In this document: in pieces, positions 26,677 through 36,186 of the stretch
How positions within the stretch are numbered: position 1 is the stretch's first letter
Layout of the letters: each line of letters opens with the position of its first letter
Origin: Arthrobacter sp. Soil736
GTDB taxonomy: Bacteria > Actinomycetota > Actinomycetes > Actinomycetales > Micrococcaceae
Length of the DNA: 64,000 bases
NCBI RefSeq assembly: GCF_001428005.1
Contig: NZ_LMSB01000023.1
Location: forward strand, 253,397 to 317,396
Reading direction: 5' to 3'
The notes under the pieces: model-generated
What the model saw: the letters and a program-made list of their open reading frames with translations, nothing else
Database searches by the model: none
What the model was told of the DNA's origin: nothing
Program-made: the position numbers and the translations under genes

Positions 26677-27507
26677 ATGACTTTCGTGATGGGCCCGGCC
26701 CTGCTCTTCTGCCCTGCTGACCGCCCCGAGCGTTTCCAGAAGGCCGCCGAGCGCTCGGACGCCGTGATCGTCGACCTCGAGGACGCGGTGGCGGCCCCGG
26801 ACAAGAAACGGGCCCGGGGGGCCATCCTTGCCCAGCTCGGCAGCTCCGGCGAGGGGCCGGAGCTCGATCCCAGCCGGACCATCATCCGGATCAACCCGGC
26901 GGGCACGGAGGACTTCGAAATAGACCTGCACTGCCTGGCCCACACGCCCTACCGCACCGTGATGCTCGCCAAGACGGAAAGCGCCGAGCAGCTCCGGGCG
27001 CTGGACGGCTTCCACGTGATCGCGCTGTGCGAAACTGCGGCCGGCATCGTCAACGCGCCGGCCATCGCCGCCGCCCCGAACGTCGTGGCGCTCATGTGGG
27101 GCGCCGAGGACCTGCTCGCGTCCCTTGGCGGGACGTCCAGCCGCAAGGACGACGGCGGCTACCGCGCCGTGGCGCTGCACGCCCGCTCCTCGGTGCTCCT
27201 GGCTGCGGGCGCCTTCGGCAAGGAGGCGGTGGACGCCGTCTACGTCAACATCCCCGACCTTGACGGGCTGGGTGAGGAAGCAAGGGACGCCGTGGCGTCC
27301 GGCTTCAGTTCGAAAGCCTGCATCCATCCCAGCCAGGTGGCTGCCGTCCGTGCCGCCTATGCGCCGTCGGTGGATGAGGTGGCTGCGGCCAGGGAACTCC
27401 TGGAGGCCGCCCGCGCCGCCGGGACAGGCGTGTTCCAGTTCCACGGCAGGATGATTGACGGCCCCATCCTCAAGCACGCCGAAGCGACGCTCCGCAAGGC
27501 CCGCTAG
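26677..27507 (+). CDS. CitE-like HpcH/HpaI-family acyl-CoA lyase
   Basis: 276 residues, TIM-barrel lyase of the citrate-lyase beta family. Mg-binding motifs are VDLEDAVAAPDKKRAR (about 30-45), ALCETAAGIVNA (about 116-127) and WGAEDLLAS; the CoA-phosphate region is IIRINPAGT. Its M. tuberculosis cluster counterpart Rv2498c was reported to cleave (S)-citramalyl-CoA and (R)-HMG-CoA-type substrates. Here it probably performs the last leucine step, giving acetoacetate and acetyl-CoA, in place of a classical HMG-CoA lyase. A -10-like GACAAT six bases before the ATG suggests an extra leaderless promoter inside the operon. Confidence 0.88.
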   Translation: MTFVMGPALLFCPADRPERFQKAAERSDAVIVDLEDAVAAPDKKRARGAILAQLGSSGEGPELDPSRTIIRINPAGTEDFEIDLHCLAHTPYRTVMLAKTESAEQLRALDGFHVIALCETAAGIVNAPAIAAAPNVVALMWGAEDLLASLGGTSSRKDDGGYRAVALHARSSVLLAAGAFGKEAVDAVYVNIPDLDGLGEEARDAVASGFSSKACIHPSQVAAVRAAYAPSVDEVAAARELLEAARAAGTGVFQFHGRMIDGPILKHAEATLRKAR

Positions 27508-27536
27508 CGCCGCCTTTTCCTCACACGACTGCCCGG

Positions 27537-28988
27537 TCAGCCCCCGCGCCGGAGGGAAAGGGGCGGGATGGCCTCATACAGCGGCGTCCGGATCCAGCGC
27601 TGGCCCGTTTCACGGAACTCGGCCCGGCTGGCGAAGCGGTACAGGTAGGTCCGGGCGCGCACCCAGCGGGGGCGCTCGCCGTCGAACGGATCCTCGCGCA
27701 GCAGGCGCAGTACCGTCCTGTCCGCCTTCAGCAGTTTTTCCAGGAACGCGTAGAACCACTCCTCGTGCACGGTGCGCAGGGGCAGGAACCACATCAGCCA
27801 GTCGAGCCGCAGGTGGTACGGGGCCCACTGGCGCGGCAGCCTGCGCACGTCCCCGGGCTTGCCCTTGAACTCGTACTCCCGCCAGTCCGCCGACTCGTCG
27901 GGATCGTCGTCCCTGGTGCCCTCCACGGCCACCTCGATCCGCTGCTTCGTGACCGTGCCAAACGCGCCGTACGTGTTGACGAGCTGCCAGCGGTTGAAGC
28001 TGGCGTTCATCAGCTGATGGTGTGAGAACAGGTTGCGGACCGGCCAGTAGCTGAGCACCAGGAGCAGCACCGTGACCGCGAGCGTGAGAATGAGCCACCA
28101 CAGCGGCGTTTGCCCGCCGCCGGCCGCCTGCCAGTCCAGCGGAATGACCGGCAAAACTGCGTGGGCGACGGGATCGCTGACTGCGGCGAAGGCCAGCACA
28201 ATCGCGATCCAGTTCAGCCACGCGAAATTGCCGCTGGCCACGAGCCACAGCTGCGTGAAGATGATGATGCCTGCTGCGGCACTTCCCACCGGCTGCGGAG
28301 CGAACAGGAAGAAGGGCACCACGAGCTGGGCGAAATGGTTGCCCAGCACCTCCAGCCGGTGAAAGGGCTTCGGCAGGAGATGCGCCTGCCGGCTCAGCGG
28401 ACCCGGCATGGGCTGGGTCTCGTGGTGGTAATACAGGGCCGTAAGGTCCCGCCACTCCCGGCCGCCGCGGATCTTGATCATGCCCGCGCCGAACTCCAGC
28501 CGGAACACCAGCCACGCCACGAGGAGCAGGATGGTCCGGGGCGGATCTGTCTGGTCTGACCCCAGGAAAGCCACGGTGAAGCCCGCCTCGAGGATCAGCA
28601 TCTCCCAGCCGAAGCCGTAAAACGTCTGCCCCACGTTGACGATCGACATGTACAGCAGCCACAGCGCCAGGAAAGCGATCATCGGCAGCCACGGGGGCCC
28701 CGTCTGCGGAAGTCCCGCAACCAGGACGGCGGAGATGGCAAGCCCCGTCCCGCAGACGGCGCGGAGCAGCCGGTCCGAGTAACGCCAGCGGAAGAGCGTG
28801 GGCCGCTGCAGCCTGCTGAACCCCTCCAGGTAGTCCGGGACGGGAAGGAGTCCGCGCTCGCCGAGCAGCGCAGGGAACTGGTTCAGGGTTGACAGGAACG
28901 CAACGAAATAGAGCGCGGCGACGCCGCGCTGCAATACCTGCCGGGCGAATTCGTAGTCCGGCGCGTCGAACCAGGAAGCCCAGTCCAC
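27537..28988 (-). CDS. Lipase maturation factor family membrane protein
   Basis: 483 residues. About seven or eight transmembrane segments occupy residues 20-335. A conserved soluble C-terminal half has YGAFGTVTKQRIEVAVEGT, the run EYEFKGKPGDVRRLPRQWAPYHLRLDW (about 385-410) and VHEEWFYAFLEKLL, which define the LMF1-like family. Vertebrate LMF1 folds secreted lipases; the bacterial role is unknown. It starts with GTG at 28988 and stands alone, convergent with the lyase gene and divergent from the TauE-like gene. Confidence 0.9.
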   Translation of the reverse strand: MDWASWFDAPDYEFARQVLQRGVAALYFVAFLSTLNQFPALLGERGLLPVPDYLEGFSRLQRPTLFRWRYSDRLLRAVCGTGLAISAVLVAGLPQTGPPWLPMIAFLALWLLYMSIVNVGQTFYGFGWEMLILEAGFTVAFLGSDQTDPPRTILLLVAWLVFRLEFGAGMIKIRGGREWRDLTALYYHHETQPMPGPLSRQAHLLPKPFHRLEVLGNHFAQLVVPFFLFAPQPVGSAAAGIIIFTQLWLVASGNFAWLNWIAIVLAFAAVSDPVAHAVLPVIPLDWQAAGGGQTPLWWLILTLAVTVLLLVLSYWPVRNLFSHHQLMNASFNRWQLVNTYGAFGTVTKQRIEVAVEGTRDDDPDESADWREYEFKGKPGDVRRLPRQWAPYHLRLDWLMWFLPLRTVHEEWFYAFLEKLLKADRTVLRLLREDPFDGERPRWVRARTYLYRFASRAEFRETGQRWIRTPLYEAIPPLSLRRGG

Positions 28989-29074
28989 GGTTCCACGTTA
29001 CGCCTGCCGGTAAACCCGTCAAGGCAGCCCGGGGGAGGCCCCCGCGCCGGTGTGGGCTAAGTCCCGCGCGGCAC

Positions 29075-29086
29075 TAGGATCGAACC
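29075..29086 (+). promoter_or_regulatory. Leaderless promoter -10 for the TSUP permease
   Basis: TAGGAT then six bases (CGAACC) directly before the ATG at 29087, with no SD. Transcription would begin at or next to the A of the start codon. Confidence 0.6.
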
Positions 29087-29830
29087 ATGTTTGCTCTGGT
29101 GCTCATCGTGGTTGTCGCGGGGGCGTTGGCGCAAAGACTGGCCGGACTGGGCTTCGGCCTCCTGGTGTCACCGGTCCTCGTGGTGCTCCTGGGGCCGTTC
29201 GACGGCGTGATGATCATCAACCTCTGCGGTGCGGCGTCATCGCTGCTGATCCTGTCGCGGGTCTGGCGGCACGTCGAGTGGCGGCGCTACTTCGGCCTTG
29301 CCGCTTCCGCGCTGACCGGGGTGGTGCCCGGCGCCTGGCTGGCCAGCCACGTCCCCGAGGCTCCGCTGGAGATCTGCATCGGAGTCCTGCTGATCCTGGG
29401 ACTGATGGCTTCGCAGCGGCTGAACCGCAGCCCATGGCGGGCCAGCGGCCCGGCTCCGATGATGGCGCTGGGATTTTCCAGCGGGCTCATGAACGCGGCC
29501 GCCGGGGTCGGCGGTCCGGCCATCACGGCGTATGCCATCGTCACGCGCTGGGAGCAAAGAGGCTTCGGCGCCACCCTGCAGCCCTACTTCATCACCACGG
29601 GGCTGTCCTCGCTGCTGTGCAAATACCTGTTCTCCGGCGGCCACCTTCCGGCCCTGGAGGGTTGGCAGTGGCTGGGCATCCTTGCCGCCATGATCCTCGG
29701 AATCGTCGCCGGTGACCTGCTCTCGGGCAGGGTGCAGCCGGGCTTCGTCCGGAAGATCGTCGTCGTGATCGCGTACGCCGGCGCGGTATCCACCGTGTCC
29801 AAGGGCGTGCTGGAACTCACGGTGAGCTAG
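29087..29830 (+). CDS. Sulfite exporter TauE/SafE (TSUP) family permease
   Basis: 247 residues with about eight hydrophobic helices in two similar halves. The TSUP features G-x-G-F-G-L-L-V-S-P-V-L near residue 25 and SGLMNAAAGVGGPAITAYAI near residue 130 are present. The family exports small sulfonates, sulfite or other organic anions; the substrate here is unknown. The ATG at 29087 has no SD but a -10 placed for leaderless transcription. A second, unrelated-looking TSUP gene lies at 40551. Confidence 0.88.
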   Translation: MFALVLIVVVAGALAQRLAGLGFGLLVSPVLVVLLGPFDGVMIINLCGAASSLLILSRVWRHVEWRRYFGLAASALTGVVPGAWLASHVPEAPLEICIGVLLILGLMASQRLNRSPWRASGPAPMMALGFSSGLMNAAAGVGGPAITAYAIVTRWEQRGFGATLQPYFITTGLSSLLCKYLFSGGHLPALEGWQWLGILAAMILGIVAGDLLSGRVQPGFVRKIVVVIAYAGAVSTVSKGVLELTVS

Positions 29831-29872
29831 TCCGGATCCACCCCGCCCGTCCGGAGGCGGCCCGCGGTGCGG

Positions 29873-29884
29873 GATACTTAAGCC
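29873..29884 (+). promoter_or_regulatory. Possible leaderless promoter -10 for dxr
   Basis: GATACT at 29873-29878 followed by six bases before the dxr ATG at 29885. The first base deviates from TANNNT. Confidence 0.45.
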
Positions 29885-31114
29885 ATGCAGACTTCGGGCT
29901 CCAGCCGTCCAGCCGGCCGTCCAGCGGCAGGCCAGCCGCGCAGAATCGTCCTCCTCGGATCCACCGGTTCCATCGGCACCCAGGCGATTGACGTCGTCGA
30001 CGGCGCCCCGCACCTTTTCGAGGTAGTGGCGCTGAGCGCCGGCGGCGGCAACCCGGAACTCCTCGCGCGGCAGGCCGTGCACACGAAGGCCGCCGCGGTG
30101 GGCATGGCCCAGGGGGATCCCCGCCGTCTCCGGGACCTGATCGACGACGCCGCCCGGGCAGCCGGGCTGGCGGGGTACCGTCCGGAGATCATCACCGGCC
30201 CCGACGCCTCCACCCGAATCGCCGCCGTGGAAGCGGACGTGGTGCTCAACGGCATCACCGGATCCATCGGCCTGGCGCCGACGCTGGCGGCCCTGGAATC
30301 CGGGGCCACGCTGGCGCTGGCCAATAAGGAATCGCTGATCGTGGGCGGCACCCTCGTCAAGGCCGCTGCCGCTGAAGGGCAGATCGTGCCGGTGGATTCG
30401 GAGCATTCGGCCATTGCCCAGTGCCTGCGTTCAGGCTCCGCCTCCGAAGTGGACAGGCTCATCCTGACGGCGTCGGGCGGGCCGTTCCGCGGCCGGACCC
30501 GCGAGCAGTTGTCGGCCGTCACCCCGGCGGAAGCCCTCGCCCACCCCACCTGGGACATGGGCCTGATGGTCACCACCAACTCCGCCAGCCTGGTCAACAA
30601 GGGGCTCGAGGTGATCGAGGCCCACCTGCTCTTCGACATCCCGCTGGACAGGATCGACGTCGTGGTCCATCCGCAGTCCGTGGTCCATTCCATGGTCCAG
30701 TTTGTGGACGGCTCCATCATCGCCCAGGCCTCCCCGCCGGACATGCGGTTGCCCATCGCGCTCGGGCTGGGCTGGCCGGACCGCGTTCCGCAGGCGGCCA
30801 CACCCTGCGACTGGACGCAGGCAACCAGCTGGACGTTCGAGCCGCTGGACGTCAGCGCTTTCCCGGCAGTCGGCCTTGCCAAGGATGCGGCGAAGCAGGG
30901 AAGCACCTACCCGGCCGTGTTCAATGCCGCCAACGAGGAGGCCGTGATGGCGTTCCATGCGGGCCGGATCCGGTTCACGGACATCGTGGACACTATCGAA
31001 GCCGTTCTCAGCGAACACCCGGGTTCCTCCGTGCTAACGGTCGAGTCCGTGCTGGATGCTGAAAAGTGGGCACGTGCACGCACGCACGAACGTTTAGCAG
31101 TGAGAAGTTTCTAG
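29885..31114 (+). CDS. dxr: 1-deoxy-D-xylulose 5-phosphate reductoisomerase
   Basis: 409 residues. It converts DXP to MEP with NADPH, the first committed step of the non-mevalonate isoprenoid pathway. NADPH-binding loop [17 protein letters not shown] (about 21-37), [11 protein letters not shown], the metal-binding PVDSEHSA and the catalytic-loop region with [10 protein letters not shown] are all intact, as are HPTWDMG and the C-terminal NAANEEAV. The N-terminal 18 residues are a non-conserved Ser/Pro/Ala lead. Followed by the site-2 protease after 19 bases; ispG of the same pathway lies 3 kb downstream. Confidence 0.97.
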   Translation: MQTSGSSRPAGRPAAGQPRRIVLLGSTGSIGTQAIDVVDGAPHLFEVVALSAGGGNPELLARQAVHTKAAAVGMAQGDPRRLRDLIDDAARAAGLAGYRPEIITGPDASTRIAAVEADVVLNGITGSIGLAPTLAALESGATLALANKESLIVGGTLVKAAAAEGQIVPVDSEHSAIAQCLRSGSASEVDRLILTASGGPFRGRTREQLSAVTPAEALAHPTWDMGLMVTTNSASLVNKGLEVIEAHLLFDIPLDRIDVVVHPQSVVHSMVQFVDGSIIAQASPPDMRLPIALGLGWPDRVPQAATPCDWTQATSWTFEPLDVSAFPAVGLAKDAAKQGSTYPAVFNAANEEAVMAFHAGRIRFTDIVDTIEAVLSEHPGSSVLTVESVLDAEKWARARTHERLAVRSF

Positions 31115-31133
31115 GAAGCAGCAGATCGAAAGC

Positions 31134-32465
31134 ATGAGTCCCGTCATTCTCTTCATTATTGGTGTCGTCTTTGTGGCCGTCGGCATCGCGGTCTCCATCG
31201 CCCTGCACGAGGTGGGCCACCTGCTGCCGGCCAAGCTTTTCAAAGTGCGCGTCACCAAGTACATGATCGGCTTCGGCCCCACCGTCTGGTCCACGAAAAA
31301 GGGCGAGACTGAATACGGCTTCAAGGCGCTGCCGCTCGGCGGCTACGTGTCGATGATCGGCATGTACCCGCCCAACAAGGAGGACGGCTCCGTCCGTCCC
31401 TCCAGCACCGGCATGTTCCAGACGCTGGCCACCGAGGCCCGCTCCATGGCCCATGAGGAAGTGGGCCCCGGGGACGAGAACCGTGTGTTCTACCGGCTCC
31501 CGGTCTGGAAAAAGATCATTGTCATGCTCGGCGGTCCGGCGATGAACCTCCTGATCGGCCTGGTGCTGACCGCGGTGATGCTCATGGGCTTCGGCCTGGC
31601 CGAGCCCACAACCACCATCGCCGATGTCTCCAAGTGCCAGGTGAAGGCGGGGGAGACCGTCGATCCGGACTCGGCCGACTGCAAGCTGACTCCTGCCGCG
31701 GCCGCGCTACTCAAGCCCAACGACGTCATCACCTCCTTCGGCGGCAAGGCCGTGACCAGCTGGGATGAGCTGACAGGGTGGATCCGCGCCTCAGCCGGCA
31801 AGGAAGTCAGCATCACCGTGCAGCGGAACGGTTCGCCCGTCACCACCACCGTGACTCCCGTGCTTTCGGCGCGGCCGGTGGTCGGCGCCGACGGCCGCCA
31901 GGCCAGGGACGACGCCGGGAACCTGATGTACCAGGACGTCGGCTTCCTGGGCATCGGTGCGCAGACCGCGCTGGTGCCGCAGCCGGCGTCGACCGTCCTG
32001 CCCATGGCGGGGGAGAACATCAAGCAGGTTGCCGGCGTCATACTCAATCTCCCGGCCCGCGTGGCCGGGGTGGCGAAGGCTGCCTTCAGCGAGGAGCCCC
32101 GGGACCCGAACGGTCCCATCAGCGTGGTCGGCGTGGGCCGGGTGGCCGGCGAAGTTGCCGCCATGGAAGAGGTTCCTGCCCAGTCCAGGCTCGCAGCCCT
32201 GGTGGGCCTGCTGGCCGGCCTGAACTTCGCGCTGGCGGTCTTCAACCTGGTGCCCCTGCTGCCGCTCGACGGCGGACACATCGCCGGAGCGCTGTACGAA
32301 GCTGCCCGGCGGCGCGTGGCCAAGCTCTTCGGCAAACCGGATCCCGGCGCCTTTGACATCGCCAAGCTGCTGCCTGCGACGTATGTGGTGGCCGCGCTCC
32401 TGATGGGCATGGGCGCGCTGCTGATCTATGCGGACATCGTGAAACCGGTGAACCTCTTCGGTTAG
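31134..32465 (+). CDS. RseP/Rip1-type site-2 intramembrane metalloprotease (M50B)
   Basis: 443 residues. The first transmembrane helix carries the zinc motif HEVGH (residues about 25-29, ALHEVGHLLPAK). A single PDZ domain lies mid-protein (about 180-245; LLKPNDVITSFGGKAVTSWDEL). The C-terminal helix bears NLVPLLPLDGGHIAG, with the Asp ligand. It cleaves transmembrane anti-sigma factors or other substrates within the membrane. Neighbours dxr and ispG match the mycobacterial dxr-rip1-gcpE order. ATG at 31134. Confidence 0.95.
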   Translation: MSPVILFIIGVVFVAVGIAVSIALHEVGHLLPAKLFKVRVTKYMIGFGPTVWSTKKGETEYGFKALPLGGYVSMIGMYPPNKEDGSVRPSSTGMFQTLATEARSMAHEEVGPGDENRVFYRLPVWKKIIVMLGGPAMNLLIGLVLTAVMLMGFGLAEPTTTIADVSKCQVKAGETVDPDSADCKLTPAAAALLKPNDVITSFGGKAVTSWDELTGWIRASAGKEVSITVQRNGSPVTTTVTPVLSARPVVGADGRQARDDAGNLMYQDVGFLGIGAQTALVPQPASTVLPMAGENIKQVAGVILNLPARVAGVAKAAFSEEPRDPNGPISVVGVGRVAGEVAAMEEVPAQSRLAALVGLLAGLNFALAVFNLVPLLPLDGGHIAGALYEAARRRVAKLFGKPDPGAFDIAKLLPATYVVAALLMGMGALLIYADIVKPVNLFG

Positions 32466-32499
32466 CACCCGTCAGGCGCTGATATTAGAATTTCACCTC

Positions 32500-32563
32500 T
32501 TTTTGGCTGATTTTTAATAATCAGCTGAAAATGATTGATGTTAGAAGATGAGCCGCCTAAGGT
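32500..32563 (+). promoter_or_regulatory. Palindrome and strong leaderless promoter of the satDE-like pair
   Basis: A 32-base inverted repeat at 32500-32531 has 13-bp arms (TTTTTGGCTGATT / AATCAGCTGAAAA, two G-T wobbles) around TTTAAT. It is conspicuously AT-rich for this genome. It is followed by -35 TTGATG (32535-32540), a 17-base spacer, -10 TAAGGT (32558-32563) and six bases to the ATG at 32570. The palindrome abuts the -35 box, an operator position for repression or activation. Confidence 0.72.
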
Positions 32564-32569
32564 TGATGC

Positions 32570-33298
32570 ATGTACGTCATGACCATCGACCAGCGGGGCA
32601 GCAGCACAGACATTGACAGGGTGCCCGAATTCCTCGAGGGCCTGAAGCCGTTCTCCAGTGCACGCTTCGAGCGCTCGGTGGGCGACGAAGTCCAGGGCGT
32701 CCTGGACGAGCCTGCGGCTGTGGTGGACGTGGCCCTGCACGCCCTGCGAAGCGGCCTCTGGTACGTGGGCATCGGCGTCGGGCCGGTGAACCTGCCGTCG
32801 CCGGCCAGCCCCCGCGAAGGATCGGGAGCCGCCTTCGTTGCGGCACGCCAGGCCGTGGACCGCGCGAAGGCCGCGGCCGGCCATGTCCCCCTGGCGGTGG
32901 TCTCCGGGGGCGTCCAGCGCGGCCTGCCCGCCTCCGCGGGCGGTGTCGCCGGGAACCGTAATGCCGCCGGCCGTGATGCCGGGGTTAGGGCCTGCGCCAA
33001 CGCGGAGGCTGTGCTGCGGCTCATCGGACGGTTGGTCCGGGAGCGGACCGAAGCCCAATGGAGGGTGGTGGATGCGCTCCGCGCCAAAAACGAGCGTGAT
33101 CCCGGCCGGCACGGATTACAGAAACAAGTCGCCAGGGAGCTGGGAATCAGCGACCAGTCGGTGAGCCGGGCCATCCTCAGGTCCGGATGGCAGGAAGAAT
33201 GGGCGGCGAGGCCCGCGGCGGAAATGCTGCTGGCAACCGCCCATGGGCTGATCCCCGACACCGTCAGCCCCGACGCAAGCAACCGAGGAGAACGTTGA
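32570..33298 (+). CDS. SatD-like protein: palm/cyclase-like N-terminal domain plus C-terminal HTH
   Basis: 242 residues, cytosolic. The N-terminal half has TIDQRGSSTD (residue 5 on), SVGDEVQGVL (37-46) and a GLWYVGIGVGPVN strand. This resembles the SatD family, whose fold recalls nucleotide-cyclase/GGDEF palm domains with paired acidic residues (D7, D39). The C-terminal helix-turn-helix is about 180-208 (KQVARELGISDQSVSRAI). It therefore looks like a ligand- or nucleotide-sensing DNA-binding protein. The stop overlaps the TTG of the following membrane gene. A leaderless promoter and a large palindrome precede it. The family assignment is from memory of motifs. Confidence 0.7.
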   Translation: MYVMTIDQRGSSTDIDRVPEFLEGLKPFSSARFERSVGDEVQGVLDEPAAVVDVALHALRSGLWYVGIGVGPVNLPSPASPREGSGAAFVAARQAVDRAKAAAGHVPLAVVSGGVQRGLPASAGGVAGNRNAAGRDAGVRACANAEAVLRLIGRLVRERTEAQWRVVDALRAKNERDPGRHGLQKQVARELGISDQSVSRAILRSGWQEEWAARPAAEMLLATAHGLIPDTVSPDASNRGER

Positions 33299-33807
33299 AC
33301 GCACTCTGGATCGCCGCAGCACTGCTGACGGCCGGTTTCGTAGGTTGGCCCGTGACAGCGCTGGTGTTCAGGCTGGCCCGGACCATCGACGACAAAGCCG
33401 ACGCCGTCGCTGGCGGCGGGGACGCAGCCGATGATCCGTCGGCCGACGTCACTGTTGACCCTGAAAACGTGGACCCTGAACACGTGAACCGTGAAAGCGC
33501 GGGCCGTAAAAACACCGTCAACGGCGATATTACGGTGGACGGTGCAGCGACGGCGGCAGCGCCCACGGTGCGCATCCTCCGGGGCGGGGCGATCATCGGG
33601 GTGCTGGAGCGCCTGGCCGTATGTCTCGCCATTCTCGGAGGGCAGCCCGTCGCCATTGCCTACGTGGTGGCCATCAAGGGCCTGGGCCGCTTCGCCGAGC
33701 TGAAGGAGACCCCGGTTGCGGCCGAGCGCTTCATCATCGGGACCCTGGCCTCCATGCTGTGGGCGGCCGGTGTCGCCGCTTTCACGAAGGTCGTGCTCCT
33801 CGGGTAG
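33295..33807 (+). CDS. SatE-like (DUF3307 C-terminal type) membrane protein
   Basis: 170 residues from TTG at 33295, which sits behind GAGGAGAA and overlaps the SatD-like stop (TTGA). There is one N-terminal helix (3-25). A hydrophilic loop (about 30-95) contains a degenerate pentapeptide repeat (VDPENVDPEHVNRES), followed by two C-terminal helices. The C-terminal part, with IGVLERLAVCLAIL, AIKGLGRFAELK and ERFIIGTLASMLW, follows the pattern of the end of SatE/DUF3307 proteins (I-G-x-L-E-R ... K-x-x-x-R-F ... I-G-T-L-x-S). In streptococci satD and satE are adjacent. Function is unknown; it is probably the membrane partner of the regulator. Confidence 0.68.
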   Translation: MNALWIAAALLTAGFVGWPVTALVFRLARTIDDKADAVAGGGDAADDPSADVTVDPENVDPEHVNRESAGRKNTVNGDITVDGAATAAAPTVRILRGGAIIGVLERLAVCLAILGGQPVAIAYVVAIKGLGRFAELKETPVAAERFIIGTLASMLWAAGVAAFTKVVLLG

Positions 33808-33820
33808 GCCGGCTGCGGGA

Positions 33821-33832
33821 TAGGGTATCTGT
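33821..33832 (+). promoter_or_regulatory. Leaderless promoter -10 for the YciI-like gene
   Basis: TAGGGT plus six bases (ATCTGT) directly before the ATG at 33833, with no SD. Confidence 0.55.
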
Positions 33833-34126
33833 ATGACTGTTTTTGCTGTTGAGTACGTATACGACGCCGAGTCCTCCGAAGCCCGCGACGCCAGCCGTCC
33901 GGCCCACCGCGAATGGACCGCCGGGCTGGCGGATGAGGGGACCATCCTGGCGAGCGGCCCCTACGGTGACGGCGCGGGCGCACTGCTCATCTTCAAGGCG
34001 GACGACGAGAACGCGCTGAACGAGATCCTCCGGCAGGACCCGTTCGCGGCAGCCGGCGTCATTTCCGGCACACGTACCACCGCGTGGGCGCCGCTGATCG
34101 GCCTCCTGGCCGAGCACGCAGCCTAG
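33833..34126 (+). CDS. YciI-family protein
   Basis: 97 residues, one dimeric alpha-beta barrel domain. It has the YciI features [33 protein letters not shown] (about 22-55) and [17 protein letters not shown]. The His and Asp of the putative active site (H25, D34 region) are kept. YciI proteins are small enzymes or ligand binders of mostly unknown role. It lies between the satDE-like pair and ispG, with its own leaderless -10. Confidence 0.87.
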   Translation: MTVFAVEYVYDAESSEARDASRPAHREWTAGLADEGTILASGPYGDGAGALLIFKADDENALNEILRQDPFAAAGVISGTRTTAWAPLIGLLAEHAA

Positions 34127-34163
34127 CCGCCCCGCCTACCGACCTTCGATACAAGGAGTCCAC

Positions 34164-35330
<1,167 letters not shown>

Positions 35331-36186
35331 GGACGGAACCGACCCGGACGGTGTGACCGTCCGGGTACTCGGCGCCGCGGACACGGCCGGACTGCGCGAG
35401 CTGGCCGGCGCGGACCCCGTGGCGAATGTCTTCATCCTTGCGCACCTGGAATCCACCGGAACGGCCGCGCCGACTCCCGGCGGCGCCAACGTCCTGGGTG
35501 TCTTTGATGACGGCCTGCTCGTGGGTGCCTGCTGGGCGGGCGCCAACCTGGTTCCCGTCCAGCTTGATCCCGGGTTCACCGGGGCAGTGGCCGCCGCGGC
35601 CCACCGTTCCGGGCGCCGGTATGCCTCGATCTTCGGCCCGGCACACACGGTCCTTGCCCTGCACACTCATCTGGAGCAGCTCGGCCACGCGGCACACGAG
35701 GTGCGGCCGGACCAGCCGCTCATGACCATTGCCGGACCGCCGGCCGTTGAACCCAACTGGCAGCTGGGGTTCGGCCAATACGCCGACTTCGATACGATCC
35801 TCCCCGCCTGCGCGGCAATGTTCGAGGAGGAAGTGGGCTACTCGCCATACCTGGGCGGACGCGACTTCTACAGCCGAAGGGTGGCCGGGCTGATCCGCCA
35901 GGGGCATTCCCTGGTCCACCTGAGCGACGGCGAGGTGGTGTTCAAGGCCGAGCTCGGGGCAGTGACGTCGGAAGTCACCCAGGTCCAGGGCGTGTGGATG
36001 AACCCCAGCTACCGCGGGCTCGGCCTGAGTGCGGGCTACATGGCGGCCGTGGTGCTGCTGGCCCAGAAGATAGCGCCGATCACCAGCCTCTACGTCAACG
36101 ACTACAACTCCCGCGCCCGCGCCACCTATGAACGGGTCGGCTTCCGCCAGGTCGGGACGTTCGCCACCGTTCTGTTCTGACCACCT

